64,000 nucleotides of DNA from Tolypeutes matacus (lineage: Eukaryota; Chordata; Mammalia; Cingulata; Chlamyphoridae), in assembly GCA_026826555.1 (NCBI GenBank), contig JAKSZT010053996.1:49768-113767 (forward strand). The letters are read 5' to 3'. Each line of letters starts with the position of its first letter. Position 1 is the first letter of the stretch. The position numbers and the translations under genes are program-made. The notes under the pieces are model-generated. The model did not search any database. It was not told where the DNA came from and saw only the letters and a list, made by a program, of their open reading frames with translations. This document shows positions 12,011 to 24,640 of the stretch, piece by piece.

Positions 12011-13014
12011 AACTATAGATAACCTGTTTTCATTTTCCTGACATTTCTTTTATTAAAAAAAAAACATTTCTTTAATTTTGTTGTTTATATTAATGTACAT
12101 ATATTCATATACCTTAGGGAAAACAATGAGCAGAAAAATGCAGGTGAAACCTCTGCTCACTTGTATCTTATATTAGTCTGGAGAAATCAGAGTCCAAGCT
12201 AATAAATGTGTGCATGATATCAAAGCCTTGAGAGGTACATTCTATGAAGGAAGTTATTCAATTTAAAGGCATAGGTTGTTGTAGGATATCCAGGGTTTCC
12301 CCTAAAAAAGACCAAGAAATATTTGGGCAAAGGACAGTGTCAGGACTGGAATATGCCCATTTTATTTTTCAAGAAAAAGTTCAAAACCTAAAGCTCTAAA
12401 ACAATAAAGAGAATACCACACACAAAAAAGTGAGACAGGGACTTATTTAATCTGTTATTGGAGCAGACAAAACCACTATGTTTTAATAAACATGGGGCAA
12501 TCACAGAAATAGCATTAGGTTGTGATGTGAAGAATTTAATAAGGCAGGTGCAGCAAGAACACATACTCAGCCTGTGGCTCTTGAGTCTGCAGGAGCCTTA
12601 ACTCCCATGCTGGCTGCCTATTTTCTCTCCAGCCTTGATTTTCCATTGTCTCCACATTCATAGAAATTTTTCCCATTAGCAGTGATGGCATTCTTTCCAA
12701 ACTATTCTTGCCTTTGGTGCAATAGTTTCCAAACTTTTGACCATTTCTCAGCATCAAAAATATATTTAACCTTGTGATCCACAGTGCACATACAAATACA
12801 TACACACCACTCCACAGAAAGATTCAAGAATTGATTTGAATTTACCCATACTATGTTTGAGGCACTCTACTTCTCTTGGTGTCCTATTTACTTTCTTATA
12901 ATTCTTGCAAAATTTAGTCTTGCCCTACATATAAAGTCTCATCTCTAAATGTGGAAAGCTTGTTCCTAGCATGTCTTCACACATATTTAATATATCCCTC
13001 CTTCTTCTCTTCCA
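12011..13014. other. Single-copy DNA, no gene seen
   Basis: AT-rich sequence between L1-B and the L2 piece. A minus-strand open stretch at 12,536-12,805 encodes no recognisable domain. I see no RNA gene, no clear repeat and no conserved exon-like segment. Confidence 0.5.
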
Positions 13015-13660
13015 TCATATCTTCTTTCATTCACTTACACAATGCATATTTATTCAGCTTCTTTTTTTTTCTTTTTCTTTTTTTTATTGTGGATAAAAAT
13101 CAAAATTTTCAAAATACAAACCAATATTTGTAAAATGATATATAGATATATATGCATATATGTGCATTTGCTTACATAAATGTTATTATTATTATTTGCA
13201 TATATATTTTTAAAAGATGCTTAGATTACATAAATGTTACTCAAAAATTCAGGGGATTCCCATGATCTCCACCTCCCAAACCTCCCATAACATCTCACTT
13301 AAACATCTTTCATTAGTGTTGCACATCACCTGCAATGGATATACACATCCTGGGGCTTTGTCACTAAGCATAGACCACAGTTCACATCGTAGACCACACT
13401 CTCTCCCACACAGTTCTGCATGGTATACGCTGATATAAAATGGTCTATATCCATCGCCACGACGTCACTCAGGACAATCCCCAAGTCCTGTAAAAGCCCC
13501 TGTATTCAGTTTCTTTTATAAACTAGGCACCAACTGATCTAAGTTACTGGAATAAAATTTATGTGGAACATTGCTGCATCCCTCAAAGCACTCACTGTAT
13601 AGCAGGGAGAAAAACCTAGAATTCTATAAAAAGCAACACTCAAGGAGAGACTCCTCCACA
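13015..13660 (+). mobile_element. L2 fragment interrupted by an L1 insert
   Basis: The flanks of the insert at 13,066-13,502 read together as an L2-like stretch: the tatttattcagc type opening, then aactaggcac and, further on, actcactgtatagcagggag. This follows the familiar L2 pattern (tattgagcacctactatgtg ... ggagcttacattc), strongly decayed. Assigned by remembered consensus only. Confidence 0.45.
13066..13502 (-). mobile_element. 5'-truncated L1 3' UTR insert with 15-bp TSD
   Basis: tattcagcttctttt at 13,051-13,065 and tattcagtttctttt at 13,503-13,517 differ at one base and bracket the insert. The left end is T-rich (poly-A of an antisense insert). The body runs from an AT-rich terminal block (13,080-13,215, shared with 929-1,083) into module B of the L1 3' UTR (gatgcttagattacat onward at 13,217). 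It shows that the terminal block follows module B in at least some L1 transcripts. Confidence 0.9.
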
Positions 13661-15559
13661 CAAATTAGGTGTGTGAAAGTATTTGTCATCTTCCTATGGG
13701 GATGTTAAGGATAGGTTTCAGAAAGTAGATGACTCCAGGCTAACCTGGATGGGTGTTTCAGTTTTTAGAAGGAAAGGTAGAAAAAATTATAAATAGAAAT
13801 GTCAGAGAGACTGATGCAGAGGGAAGAATCTTTATAAAATCCACTTAGTGTGGAAACTGTGGAGATTTAGCAAAGGTGCAAAGTCAGGTTCAGTGTCTTG
13901 GTGATCAGCGTCCTTGAGCGCAGGCCACAGGGTGAAGGGGTGGTTGTATATTGGCCATGGAGGGTCGTTTGCATTGAAAAAAAATTTTTGCTTCCTTCTC
14001 CAGTTGGCAGTCACAGTCATCTGTAACTTGTGAAATTTGAAGATTATATTTGTCATGTCATCCATCTGGGTCAATGTGACTATCAGCTAGAGGGTTATTT
14101 TGTTTGTGATTGCTGGTACACATGATAAAGAAATGAAATAGGAACTTGGAAATGGGACAGGAAGGTGCAGAAAGGAAGAAATGTTTGGGTTGTGTAAGAA
14201 AAATCAGCTTCATCTCATCACCATTTACTGACAAGTATTCATTTACTGACAAGAAAGAACTATATCAAGTTTTTACATTTATTATTTAAGTCTTTTAACC
14301 TTTCTAGGATTGTGGAAGTCATAATACTTCTATATTGGAAAAGGTATTAAGACTTAGAATATTTTTCTTATTTTCATAGTTTATCATATAATACGTGGTT
14401 CATCAGAGATTCAAAACCAGGCTTATGTGACTACAAAATTTTTATATTTAATATCATTTAGCGACTCTTCTACTGTAAAAAAAAATACCAACATTTATTT
14501 TGCTTGTGTTTTCTTTTGTGAAATGTTGGTGTATTCTCTTTGTTCATTTTACTCTTGGGTGTACAATCTTTATGCTTTGTGGCAGTGTAAAACAATATCA
14601 CTGCTTTTGTCTTTTGATGTTATATTAGTAGTTCTGTGCATCCAGAGAATAAAACTCGGATTGGAATGCTTTCAGAACCAAGAAAGGTTTTCTTCATCAC
14701 AGTCTCTAAGATTTGACCTGAGTCTATTATTTATCTTTATCCTCATGTCCTCTTCATTGCTCTTTGTTTTCCTATGGTTATTGAGCAGATTTTATGTTCT
14801 TTCATCTGAATGCATGGCAAAACATGGCCACAACAAATTGCAGCCCCTTGTTACATGCTCCTGGGAGGTTTGGCAGTTGGAATTCCTGGGTACCATTTCT
14901 AACTATTTTGGAAAATACAGTCTGTTGTCAGCTTGCACTATAATCTCTCTTGACCTAATTAGTGAAGGTGGCAATGAGAAAAACATGGTAATACCTTGGT
15001 CCAGGAGGCCATTATAAGCTCTGTTGTTCATCTGTGCATGTGAGTTTGTGTTGATGTGACATATTAACAATCCTAGGGAGGAGATAAATTATCTCATAAA
15101 TTCCCATGAGAATATACTCTAATACCAAGTCTATATACAAACCTAGAGATGGAACTAGGAGAGTCTATTTATGAGATAGCTTTGCAACCAAATTAATAAA
15201 GTGTACAGGGTACAACTTGAACATAAGCAACTTCTTGAATCTTGAGTTTCAGCATCAGTGAAGCCAACTCATTCTTCATCATCTCTGACATAATTTCTGA
15301 CACACTTCATCATCCCACTGCCACACGGACATTCTTGTTGGGCTTGAAACCTGAAAAAAAGACTTGTGCTAAGGGCCCTTGACCTTGGCATCCTTCTGAT
15401 GGGCACAAACTTCCCATGGTTTCCTTGTGGCTCCAACCTTCTCTTCTTTGAGGTCTTCTTCAAATGTCATCTTTTCAGCTGGTTTAACCTAAACACCCAA
15501 TAAAACATAGCTTGCCTATTGAATCACTCCTCTTTACCTAGATTATGGTCCTTTTAGCA
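13661..15559. other. Single-copy DNA with an unexplained 196-codon open frame
   Basis: The longest open frame outside L1, 14,427-15,017 plus strand, would give a 196-residue hydrophobic product rich in Leu, Phe and Ser. I see no family motif, signal for translation or splice pattern, and AT-rich DNA often leaves such frames. A 64-codon minus-strand frame at 15,269-15,463 is basic and also unrecognised. Neither is called as a gene. Confidence 0.4.
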
Positions 15560-15725
15560 GCTGTCACTTTATGATATATTATTCTTTTATTTGCTTGTAT
15601 TCTTTCTCATTCAACAAATGACAAGCAATATTGTTTCACACTGTTTATCCATTGTCTAGGCACTATCTGGCACACACTCAACAATCAATACTTATTCTTC
15701 AAATGAATGAATGTATTTTTCTTAA
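15560..15725 (+). mobile_element. L2-like 3' end fragment
   Basis: The order 'tctaggcactatctggcac', then a cacactcaacaatcaatact stretch, then aatgaatgaatg matches the L2 3' end pattern (cctggcacatagtaggtgct ... aatgaatgaatg), heavily diverged. Ends are approximate. Confidence 0.45.
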
Positions 15726-15937
15726 AAGCATTAAAATACATGACTATTAGAGGAATATTTTGAACATGGGATCTGAATTACTAATCAAAGAAGGTCATAT
15801 AGCTCACTTAAAGGGGAACAGTCCCATAAACAAAATATGGAAATTAATTTTTTGAGGGCAAAATATAAATTAGATAGTTTGCAATGACTGAAAATTAACC
15901 ATGTTTTTTTCTAATTCTTTGTAGTAATATCAGCAAC

Positions 15938-16840
15938 ATGGAATCAGAAAATACTACACAAATTTTGGCATTTCTTCTGGGATTTTCAGAGGAAACATTT
16001 TCCTGTTTAGACTGTTTCTGTCCCTGTACCTGATCACCTTTACTGGGAATCTGCTCATCATCCTTGTCATCATCACTGATTCCCAACTCCACACACCCAT
16101 GTACTTCTTCCTCTCCAAACAGTTGCTTTGTGACATCAGTTTCACTTCCACAACTGCTCCAAAGATGCTGGTGAATATATGGACACAGAACAGAGACATA
16201 ACCAATGTGGGCTGCCTCACCCAGATGTATGTTTTCTTGCTCTTTGTTGGTTTGGATGAATTCCTCCTGGCTGTGATAGCCTATGACTGCTTCCTGGGCA
16301 TCTGCCACACCCTGCACTACACTGTCATCATGAACACCCAGCTCCGTGTTCTGCTGGTTCTGGGGACTTTGAATCATGAGTGTATTGCATTCTGGTTACA
16401 AACATAATGGTGTTACAGCTGTCCTTTTGTATATACTCAGAAATCCCCCACTGTTTCCTGTGATCTTAATCAGATGGTCCAACTTGTCTGTTCTGACAAC
16501 TTTTTCAATCACATGGTGATGTCTTTCACAGTTGGGATCTTGGCTGTGGGTGACCTTTCTGGGATCCTTTTCTCTTACTCTAAGATTCTTTCCTCCATAT
16601 GTGCAATCTCATGAGCTCAGGGGAAGTATAAAGCATTTTCCACTTATGATACTCACATCTCAGTGGTCTCCTTATTTTATTGTATGAGCTTAGGGATGTA
16701 CTTTTGTTCTGTTGATTCACACAACACACATTCAAGTGTCACAACCTTGGTGATGTCACACCCATGCTGAAGGCCTTCATATACAATCATTGATCTTAGA
16801 GAAGAAGTAGTGCACACAATGGCAGGACTCAATGGCTCAG
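15938..16840 (+). pseudogene. Olfactory receptor pseudogene, OR family 7-like
   Basis: OR genes encode seven-helix odorant receptors in an intronless frame of about 310 codons. From ATG 15,938 the order of OR landmarks is kept: MESENTTQI start and FLLGFSEE; a TM1 segment [18 protein letters not shown] (~16,093); the TM3 end as IAYDCF, where MAYDRF is usual; HPLHYT-like HTLHYTVIM; a TM6-like KYKAFST; and a poor [12 protein letters not shown] TM7. The [10 protein letters not shown] region and TQMYVFLLF favour family 7. A frameshift near 15,990-16,020 separates start and TM1. A lost base creates TAA at 16,405-16,407 before TM5, and codon TGA follows IS at 16,611-16,613. The Asp-Arg of the DRY-like motif is damaged too. 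Not functional. Confidence 0.92.
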
Positions 16841-18299
16841 GCTCAAAGTTTCAATTCTTTGAATAATTCATGATACTAGACATTACCTTCTGGTCAGATA
16901 TGTCCTTAAATATAATGGACATATATTATATGGGAAGCATGACTGGATTTTGTGTTCTATATTATGCCAAGGGATAATAAATATGACTCTTTCCATTCTT
17001 ATAAATATAATATTTCCATTATTTTCTACAATCATCATAAATGTTAAATGACACTTGAGTGAAAAATCCATGTAATTTTCTGTCTTCAATTTTTTAATCA
17101 CTTATATGTTTAAAACACCTTCAATCCTCATGAACAAAGTTTGACTTACACAAGAACTTGAAATCATGCCCAAAATATTTCCTGAAGTGTTTGCTTCAGG
17201 GTCATGATTTATTCCTGCACAAACATGAATTTCCCTTCAATGCCTTCTGGTTTCATGAAAAGGAACTTCTGTGTGAGTCACTTTTTAATATTTATCTGAA
17301 ATAAACTTGAATAACAGAGTGATCCTGAATGCTTTGTTCAAATATCTGAGGGAATGCCAAATAATAACAATCAGACAATTTTTGTCAATGCCTTCAGTCA
17401 TTTCACAATGATTTTTGCATTAGTTATTAATTGCAGCATGGCAAACTGTCTCAAAATAAATGGTTTATGATAATTCTTTATTACTGCAGTAGATCTGTCG
17501 TATGAAGATATTTGGATCCCTGTAATGCTACTAACTGCCGTGTAGCCTGTTGTGTTTCAGCTATGGAGGCTCTGCTGGACTTGGACAGGCTCCATTCTAA
17601 CTCAAGAATCAGTTTTAATTCAATTCAATAAAATTTTATTGCAAGCCTTAAAATTTTTAACTTTGAACAATAACCTTTTTTGCTTTTGCCATCAGCAACA
17701 TTGTTAGTTCTTGGAGAAATGTGTGAGAGCCAAACTATACATTTAAAAACAGCCATAGAATTTCTACTCCAGACCATCATGCTTTCTCAAATATAACTAT
17801 TCTCTCCCTGCCCATTGCCTCCAGATCACCATTTTTATTTTAAGAACAAATACAAACTTTCCTTCTTTATAACCTCCTCAAATGCGGGGACCTCTTGTTT
17901 GACTCAATAATTAATAGAGCAGGAGAACTCTTGCTTCACCAATTAAATCTTAATGGCCCAGAGAAGCCCAGGAGCTGCGGTGGGAACAATAAGGAGGGAA
18001 GGACATATTTCCTGAAGTTTCTACAGAGACACAAAGATGGACATGTAAGGAAAACATACCCAAATAGAAAATTCTCAAATGGTTAACCATGGAGGGTCCT
18101 TTGGGTTTTACTCCTGTCCATTCTGTCAACCTCATGTTGCTTCCACTTGCCATGCATCATTTCAGTTTCTGAGAGTTCTTTATGTACATAGCTGAGGCTT
18201 TTTTCTTTAAGTCTAATCTTTGTCTTGCCATTTTCACCCCATGTCATTTATTATTCTTCACTATTCCCCAAAATGTACACCCAACCCAATTTTACAGCA
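16841..18299. other. OR 3' flank and single-copy DNA
   Basis: At 17,284-17,345 the sequence (aaacttgaataacagagtga and following) is similar to 61,667-61,730, just downstream of the second OR fragment, so flanking DNA was duplicated with the OR gene. The remainder, including a minus-strand open stretch at 17,950-18,153, shows no recognisable gene. Confidence 0.5.
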
Positions 18300-18608
18300 A
18301 CTGATGAATGAATAAAAAATGTGGTATATAAATGCCATGGAATATTATTGACCTAGAAAAGTGAATGAATTTCTGATATATGCTCTAATATTGATGAATC
18401 ATGAAGATGGTGTGTTGAGTTTATGCTCAGACACAAAAAGAGAAAAATTGTGTGATCTTGCTTCTATGAAATACTAGACAAAAAAATTTATGTATAAAGA
18501 GAGTCAATTATGGATAATCAGTGGTCAAGAACTAGGAGAATGGGGAGATATTGCTCAATCTGTGTAGTCTCTGAGATTTTGAAAATTTTATGTAAAGGAT
18601 TTTGCTGA
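18300..18608 (+). mobile_element. Old L1 ORF2-end/3' UTR fragment, sense
   Basis: The opening 'atgaatgaataaaaaatgtg' with a following 'ccatggaatattattgacc' is the conserved L1 ORF2 end (residues DEWIKKMW...EYY). It continues with the older L1 3' UTR pattern (gctcagacacaaaaagagaa ... aatggggagatattgctcaa). Truncated on both sides, and abutted by an LTR. Confidence 0.75.
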
Positions 18609-19066
18609 TGCCAACTGTGGGAGTTTGATGAATTCCAAAAAGAAATATTGATTATATTTGTAAACTGGTATGTTCCTCTGGGCATGAAACCCTTTGATTG
18701 TATTAAATTGAGAGGTTTTGTGTTTACTTGATTAAATTAAGATTAGGGCTTTGATTTGGCCACATCAGTAGAATGTTGAGTTCTTATTCCCTTGGTGCGT
18801 GGACATTCACACAAAAAATGACACAGCAGAGGAGAAAGCTGAGTTTTGACAAAGGAGCCTTGGGAAGACAGTCAAGCCATTCACCTGATAATTTACAGTG
18901 GACTTTTTGGAGACAGAAGAGGAGCTGAGCCCAGAAAGAGATGAATCCTGGGAAGAGAGATGAGCCTTATGCCATCCTACATCTGAGATAGGAAGAAGCT
19001 GGGACAAAGGAACCTTAAGAGGGAGAGGAAACCTGAACCATTGCAGAGACTGCAGAGACACAATCC
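18609..19066 (+). mobile_element. MaLR-like (MLT1-type) LTR, 5' part
   Basis: The part from tgatgaattccaaaaagaaa onward aligns by eye with the antisense LTR at 45,341-45,965 (shared gtaaactggt, gattaaatt and tggccacatcagtag words). The 3' third with the polyadenylation signal is missing, where an L1 3' UTR abuts. ERVL-MaLR elements are non-autonomous LTR retrotransposons of mammals. Confidence 0.6.
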
Positions 19067-21300
19067 ATCCAAAGTGTACAGTCAATGGCATTTGGCATAA
19101 TCACACACTTGTGCATTAATAACCTCAATCATCATTAAAGCATTTTCATTATTTCAATAATAATAATAAATAAAAATCAAAGAAACAAATTGATAAGAAA
19201 ATTCTCCACTCCATCTCTCTATGCTTCCCCTGCTGTACATAGCTGCTACTTTTTGCTATTCTTACATAATTATTTATTTGCTAAGCAGTTTTATTGAGAT
19301 ATATTCATATACCATATGATCTACCCAAAATATATAATCAATGGCTTTTAGTGTAATCATAATGTTGTACATTCATCACCACAAAAATTTTTAGAACAAT
19401 TTCATTACTCTAAAAAGAAAAATTTCACATCTCCTAGCAGTCCTTCCAAAGCCGTAAATAATCAGTAATCTAACTTTAACTTTATAAATTGATTTATAAT
19501 TAAATTTTATATAAATGGAATCACACAATATGTAGTACTTTGTGTCTGGTTTCTTTCACTTAACATAATGTTTTTTTTTTTTTTTTGGTCTGATATTATC
19601 ATCTTTGGTGTTAAGATATATTTGTTTAATTTCAAAGAAAAATAGTCTTATACATGCAATTTTATTCATATTCATATTTCACATACAGTTCCATGTTATA
19701 TTTTTTAGCTTTCCTTTTAGTAATATACATGACCTTAGATTTTCCCTTTAAACTCCTTTCATACCAACATAAGGTACTGATAAATATTATACTGAGCTTT
19801 CACCTTTTCTACTCATTTCCAAAGACTGACACATTCTGTTACCAATTCTGCACAAGTTAACCCTCAAATTTACATTCTCTAACCTCATTTGATATTCTTG
19901 TGACCCATATTCAAGTTATTAATGCTATGAGATTACACAATATATTTAGTTCATAGTAGTGCAATTATACAGTATTTGAACTTCTGTGTCTGGATTCCTT
20001 CACTCTACATAATGTCCTTCAGGTTCATCCATGCTGTCATATGTTTACATCTTCATTACTTCTTAAAGCTGCATAATATTCCATTGTGTAAATATACCAC
20101 AGGTTGTTTACCCATTGCTTGGTTGATGGACACCTGGGTTGTTTACAACTCTTGGCAATTGTGTATAACACTTCTTTGAGCATTGGTGTGCAGATGTCTA
20201 TTCACCTCATTGCTCTAAGTTCTTCTGGGTATATAATCAGTAGTGGTATTTTGGGGTCACATGGAAAAGCTATATTCAACTTTTTTAGGAACTGCCAAAC
20301 AGTCCTCCATAGTTGCTGTACCATTCTATGTTCCCACCACCAGTAAGTGTTCCTATCTCTCCAATTCCTCTCCAAGAGTTGTAGTTCTTTCTTTTTAACA
20401 GTGACCATTAAAATAGGTGCAAAATGATCTATTGAAATTTTGATTTGCATTTCTCTAACAAGTAGTGACAATGAACATTTGTATGTTGTTTTTTTGTCAT
20501 ATTTACTTTTTCTTTGGATAAATGTCTATTCAAGCCTTTTACCCAGTTTTTAATTGGGTCAGTTGTCCTTTTATTTTTGAGTTTCAGCATCTCCTTATAT
20601 ATCATGGATATTAAATCCTTATTGGATATGTGACTTCCAAATATTTTCTTCACTAATTTGGCTTCCTTTTCACCCATTTGGCAAAGTACTTTGAGGTGCA
20701 AAAGTGTTTAATTTTGAGGATGTCCCATTTATCTATTTTTTTCCTTTGTTGCTTATGTTTTGGGTGTAAGGTCCAAGAAACCACAACCAACCACAGGTCT
20801 TTAAGATCTTTCTCTACATTTAATTCAAGTAATACCATGGTCCTGGCTTTTACATTTAGGTCTTTGATCCAATTTGAGCTGATTCTTGTATGAGGAGTGA
20901 TATAGGGTTCTTCTTTCATTGTTTTAGTCATGGATACCCACCTCTCCCAGCAAAATTTGTTGAAGAAACTGTTTTGAACTATTAAAATGGCTTCGGTATG
21001 TTTGTCAAAAAACAGTTGGCCATAGATTTGGGAATCTGATTCACTGATTGAAGTGTCTTTTTCTCAGTACTATGCTGTTTTGATCACAGCAGCTTTTTAA
21101 TATGTTTCAAGGCCAGACAGTGAAATTCCTCCCACTTTGCTCTTCTTTTTTAGAATGTTTTTGGCTCTTCAGGTGCACTTTCCCTTCCAAATGAATTTAG
21201 TAAATTGCCTTTTCTATATCTATCAAGTAGGTTTTTGAAATTTTGATTGGTAGTGCATTGAATATTAAATCAGTTTGAGTAGAATTGATGAGTTCATGAT
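19067..21300 (-). mobile_element. Old L1, 3' UTR and ORF2 C-terminal part, antisense
   Basis: The 3' UTR (19,067-19,960) has the older L1 pattern (ttttattgagatatattcat, tagcagtccttcc). ORF2 C-terminal blocks on the minus strand are at 20,202-20,471 ([26 protein letters not shown]), 20,429-20,701 and 20,653-20,931 (WIKDLNVKARTM, KIDKWDILKIKHF), in three frames. Decayed and older than L1-C. The element continues beyond a younger insert at 23,450-24,640. Confidence 0.85.
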
Positions 21301-21569
21301 ATTTACTCTCCTTTTTTTGTATGAACATAGATTTTATTTTGTAACATGAAAAACTGACATTAATTTGATTAACTAATAATCATTTCATATAATTGTTATG
21401 ATACCAACACATTGAAAATGATAAATATTTATGAGATACATGAAGAATCTAAAAATTCAGTAAATGTTCCCTTTATCTGTTCCTGGACAAAACCCAGCTT
21501 GATCATAATTATTATCCATTTTAGATATTGTCTGATACCCCTTGCTAATACATTCTTTGATTTTTTTCC
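21300..21569 (-). mobile_element. Displaced L1 ORF2 fragment plus unassigned AT-rich DNA
   Basis: At 21,490-21,560 the words aaacccagcttgatcataat match the antisense ORF2 region of the GFIPGMQG motif, but this is out of order relative to neighbouring ORF2 blocks, so it is a separate fragment or a rearrangement. 21,310-21,480 is not recognised. Confidence 0.4.
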
Positions 21570-23440
21570 ATAAATCAAATTAGGTTTATTTTTTATTTTT
21601 TAATTACCTTTTTCATATTTTAAAAGAAACTTTAGATTATATAAGTGTTAAATAAAAAATATAGGGGATTCACATATGCTGCAAACCCCACCCCCTCCCA
21701 CACTTTCCCATGTTAACAACATCCTTTGTTACTGTGGTACATTTGTTACAATTGTTACATATATATTGAAGCATAGTTACTAACCATGGACTTTAGTTTA
21801 CATTATAGTTTGCACTCTGTCCCATACAATTTTGTAGGTTATGACAAAATATATGACTTGTATCGATCATTACAATGCCATGCAGGTCAACTCCAAAGTC
21901 CCAAAAATGCTCCCATATTGCACCTATTCTTCCCTCCCCTTCCCCTTAGAACCTCTGGTGACCACTGCATTTATATCAATGATAAAAGTTCTTTCATTGT
22001 TAGATTAATAATGTCTATAATAGAATGAGTCTACTTCAGTTCATTGTTCATTCCCCAATCTTGAAGATTTTGGGGTGGTGATGCCCACTCTATTTTTAAT
22101 TGAAAGGGGGTTTAGATCCAATGGGATAGATGGGTGGAACTAACTTTCCTGCAGTTGCAGACATTCTCTGTTCCTTGAATGGGCATTGTCCATCATCATC
22201 ACTTTGTTAGTTTTCCCAGATAAGTCCAATGAACTGGAGAGTAGTTGTTACAACTCTGCTGAAATTCAGGGCTCCACTGCCATGTGGATGGACAAAAAAT
22301 TTAAATCTTTGGGACATACTTTTACAAGAAAATGCTCATAAGTACAATCATCAACATCAAGGGCCTGCCATAATGATGTGTCTTCCTTCATGGGGCACTG
22401 CCCTTGTACTCAGGGGATTCTTGCCCTCCTATTAGAGTATGTAGCAAAACACCCCAGGTTCAGAATTCAATGTTCTTTCAGTTATTTTGTGGGTTTCCAC
22501 CCACTGAGACAATGCCCCATGAACACTTGAAAATATTCATATGATTTAGTAGCATGCCCCAGGGGAACCCTTCCCCATGTATACCCCATCAATGCCACCT
22601 ATCACCAGTGAGTCTCCCCAGCCATAGTTGTTACCTTCTGTGATCCAAATCCTTTCCAAAAATTAAGCCAACAAAATACACAAAAGAAATTAATAATGAA
22701 ATAATAATAATTTAAAAATTAATAAAATACAAAAAAATGTTAATTGAAATATTTTTTTAGATATTGTGTCATTCATCACTGTAAGATCTGTTGTGTTGTA
22801 TGTACAGTGTCTTTTTCTTCCATATATTCCCCCAATGTCTTACTTTTTCATTTTATCATCAAAGAAGTTTAAGATACAGAAAAGTCATGTTGAGAATACA
22901 GGTGATTCCCATATACCAAAGGTCTTCCCCTTTTTCCTCTCTCCCTTATTAATAACATTTTACATGCAGATGGTACATTTGTTACAACTGATGTACAAAT
23001 ATTGAAGCATCGCTACTAACCTTGGTCAATAGTTTACATTACAATTTACATTTTGGATTACATACTTTTATAGGTTTTGACAAAATTTGAAGTGGCCTGT
23101 ATCCAGTATTGTAAGTTCATGCTGAACAATTCCAATGCCCTAAAAATGCCCTACATTCCATCTATTCTATTTTTTCCTTCCACCTCCCCTTGGAACCTTT
23201 AGTAACTATTAAGTTTCAATTTTTGAATAATAAGCTTCAGAGTTACTTGCTATAATATTAAGGGCTTGCTATATTGGTTTGTTTTCTTAAGCACTGCCTA
23301 TGTTCTCGATGGTTTCTTGACCCTCTAATTGAGAACATAGCAGAACTCTCCAGGGATGAAAGTTTGATATTTTCTTGATTATTGTTTATGTCTCCACCCA
23401 CTGATATAGCAAATATGACAAAATAACACTTGTCAATGAC
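21570..23440 (-). mobile_element. L1 3' UTR insert, modules B and A, antisense
   Basis: Reading plus strand left to right: a T-rich end, module B (21,620-22,745, ggggattcacatatgctgca onward) and module A (22,760-23,430, with tcatcaaagaagtttaagat). This is the same B-A order as the other antisense copies. No ORF2 sequence is included. It splits the older L1 (19,067-24,640), so it inserted later. TSDs not identified. Confidence 0.8.
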
Positions 23441-23449
23441 GTTTTAGTT

Positions 23450-24640
23450 ATTCTAGAATAATATCTTTTCATATAAATTTTATAATAACCTTGTTTATAA
23501 CCATAAGTAATGTGATGGGATCTTCACTGACATTTTATTTGACATATAAATTTTGGCATACTTGAAGTCAATTTATCTGAATATTCCATTCCATGAACAT
23601 GGAATGGTCTCCATTTTTTTATGTTTAATTAAATTTCTTTCTTCATCATTTTGTAATATTCTGCATACAGGCTTGTATGTATTTTGAAATTATACCTGAG
23701 TATATAATTTTCTTGGGAGTGATTGTAAATGGTTTTGTGTTTTTAAGTTTGGCTTCCTCAGTTTCCTAGTTAACATATAGAAATAGATTGATTTTTGTGT
23801 GTTGATCTTGTACATTATCTGTCTGTATATATTTTTTAGTTCTATGTTTTTAATGTAGATTATTTGGGATTTTTACATAAAATCACCATATAATCTGCAA
23901 CTAAGGGCAGTTTTATATCTTATTTTCCAAATGATATGCCTTTTATTTTTTTCTCTTTTATTGCAGTAGCTAATACATCCAATAATCCATTGAATAAGAA
24001 TCATGAAAGTGGACGTCCTTGACTTGTTCTTTCTTAGGTGGAAAAGTAGTTAGATTTTCACTTTTAATTATCATTTCAGCTGTACAGTTTTTGTAAATAT
24101 TCCTTAACTGATTAAGATAATTTCCCTCTTCCTAACTTGGTGCAAAATTTTAACATGATTAAGTGTTGGATTTTCTAAATGCTTGTTTTGAATTGACATG
24201 CTAATATGATTTTCTTTGTTACTTTTTAAAAGCTAGATTATATTGATTTTTTACCATATAATGAACAAGTTTTGCATACCTAGAATAAATACTCTAGAGC
24301 ATTATGTATTTTATTTATTATATTTATATATTTTATACATTGTTATATTGAGTTATTGTTCATAGGAATTATTTTAATTTTCTTTTCTTTTTTATGCATT
24401 TTCTGATTTGAGTATAAGATTAATACCAACAATAAAATATCTTCTATTTTCTGTAAGATATTATGCAATATCTGCATTAGTTTTTATTTGAAACTTTGTT
24501 AAATTTCTTTAGTGGAGCATCTGGTCTTGGACATTTCTTTTTCAGGGGATGTTTAATAATGAATTCAATTTATTTAATTATCATTATACTATTCATATTA
24601 ATTATTTTACTTTGAGTTTTTATAATTTGTACTTTTTGAT
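23450..24640 (-). mobile_element. Old L1 ORF2 middle part, antisense
   Basis: Minus-strand ORF2 traces in the expected order continue from the 19-21 kb block: antisense of the PLIGIYL region (~23,640-23,760), the GCPLS region (cttgacttgttct, ~24,020) and the GFIPG region (~24,270). Heavily decayed and without open frames. Confidence 0.7.

Noticed and set aside
14427..15017. 196-codon open frame outside L1
   Set aside because: No recognisable domain, start context or splice structure; AT-rich DNA gives such frames by chance.
15269..15463. Basic 64-codon minus-strand frame as a processed pseudogene
   Set aside because: I could not match it to any family, and there is no poly-A or TSD.
16099..16407. 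Open 103-codon OR segment as a functional short receptor
   Set aside because: It is an internal fragment of the pseudogene between a frameshift and a stop and lacks the start and TM5-7.
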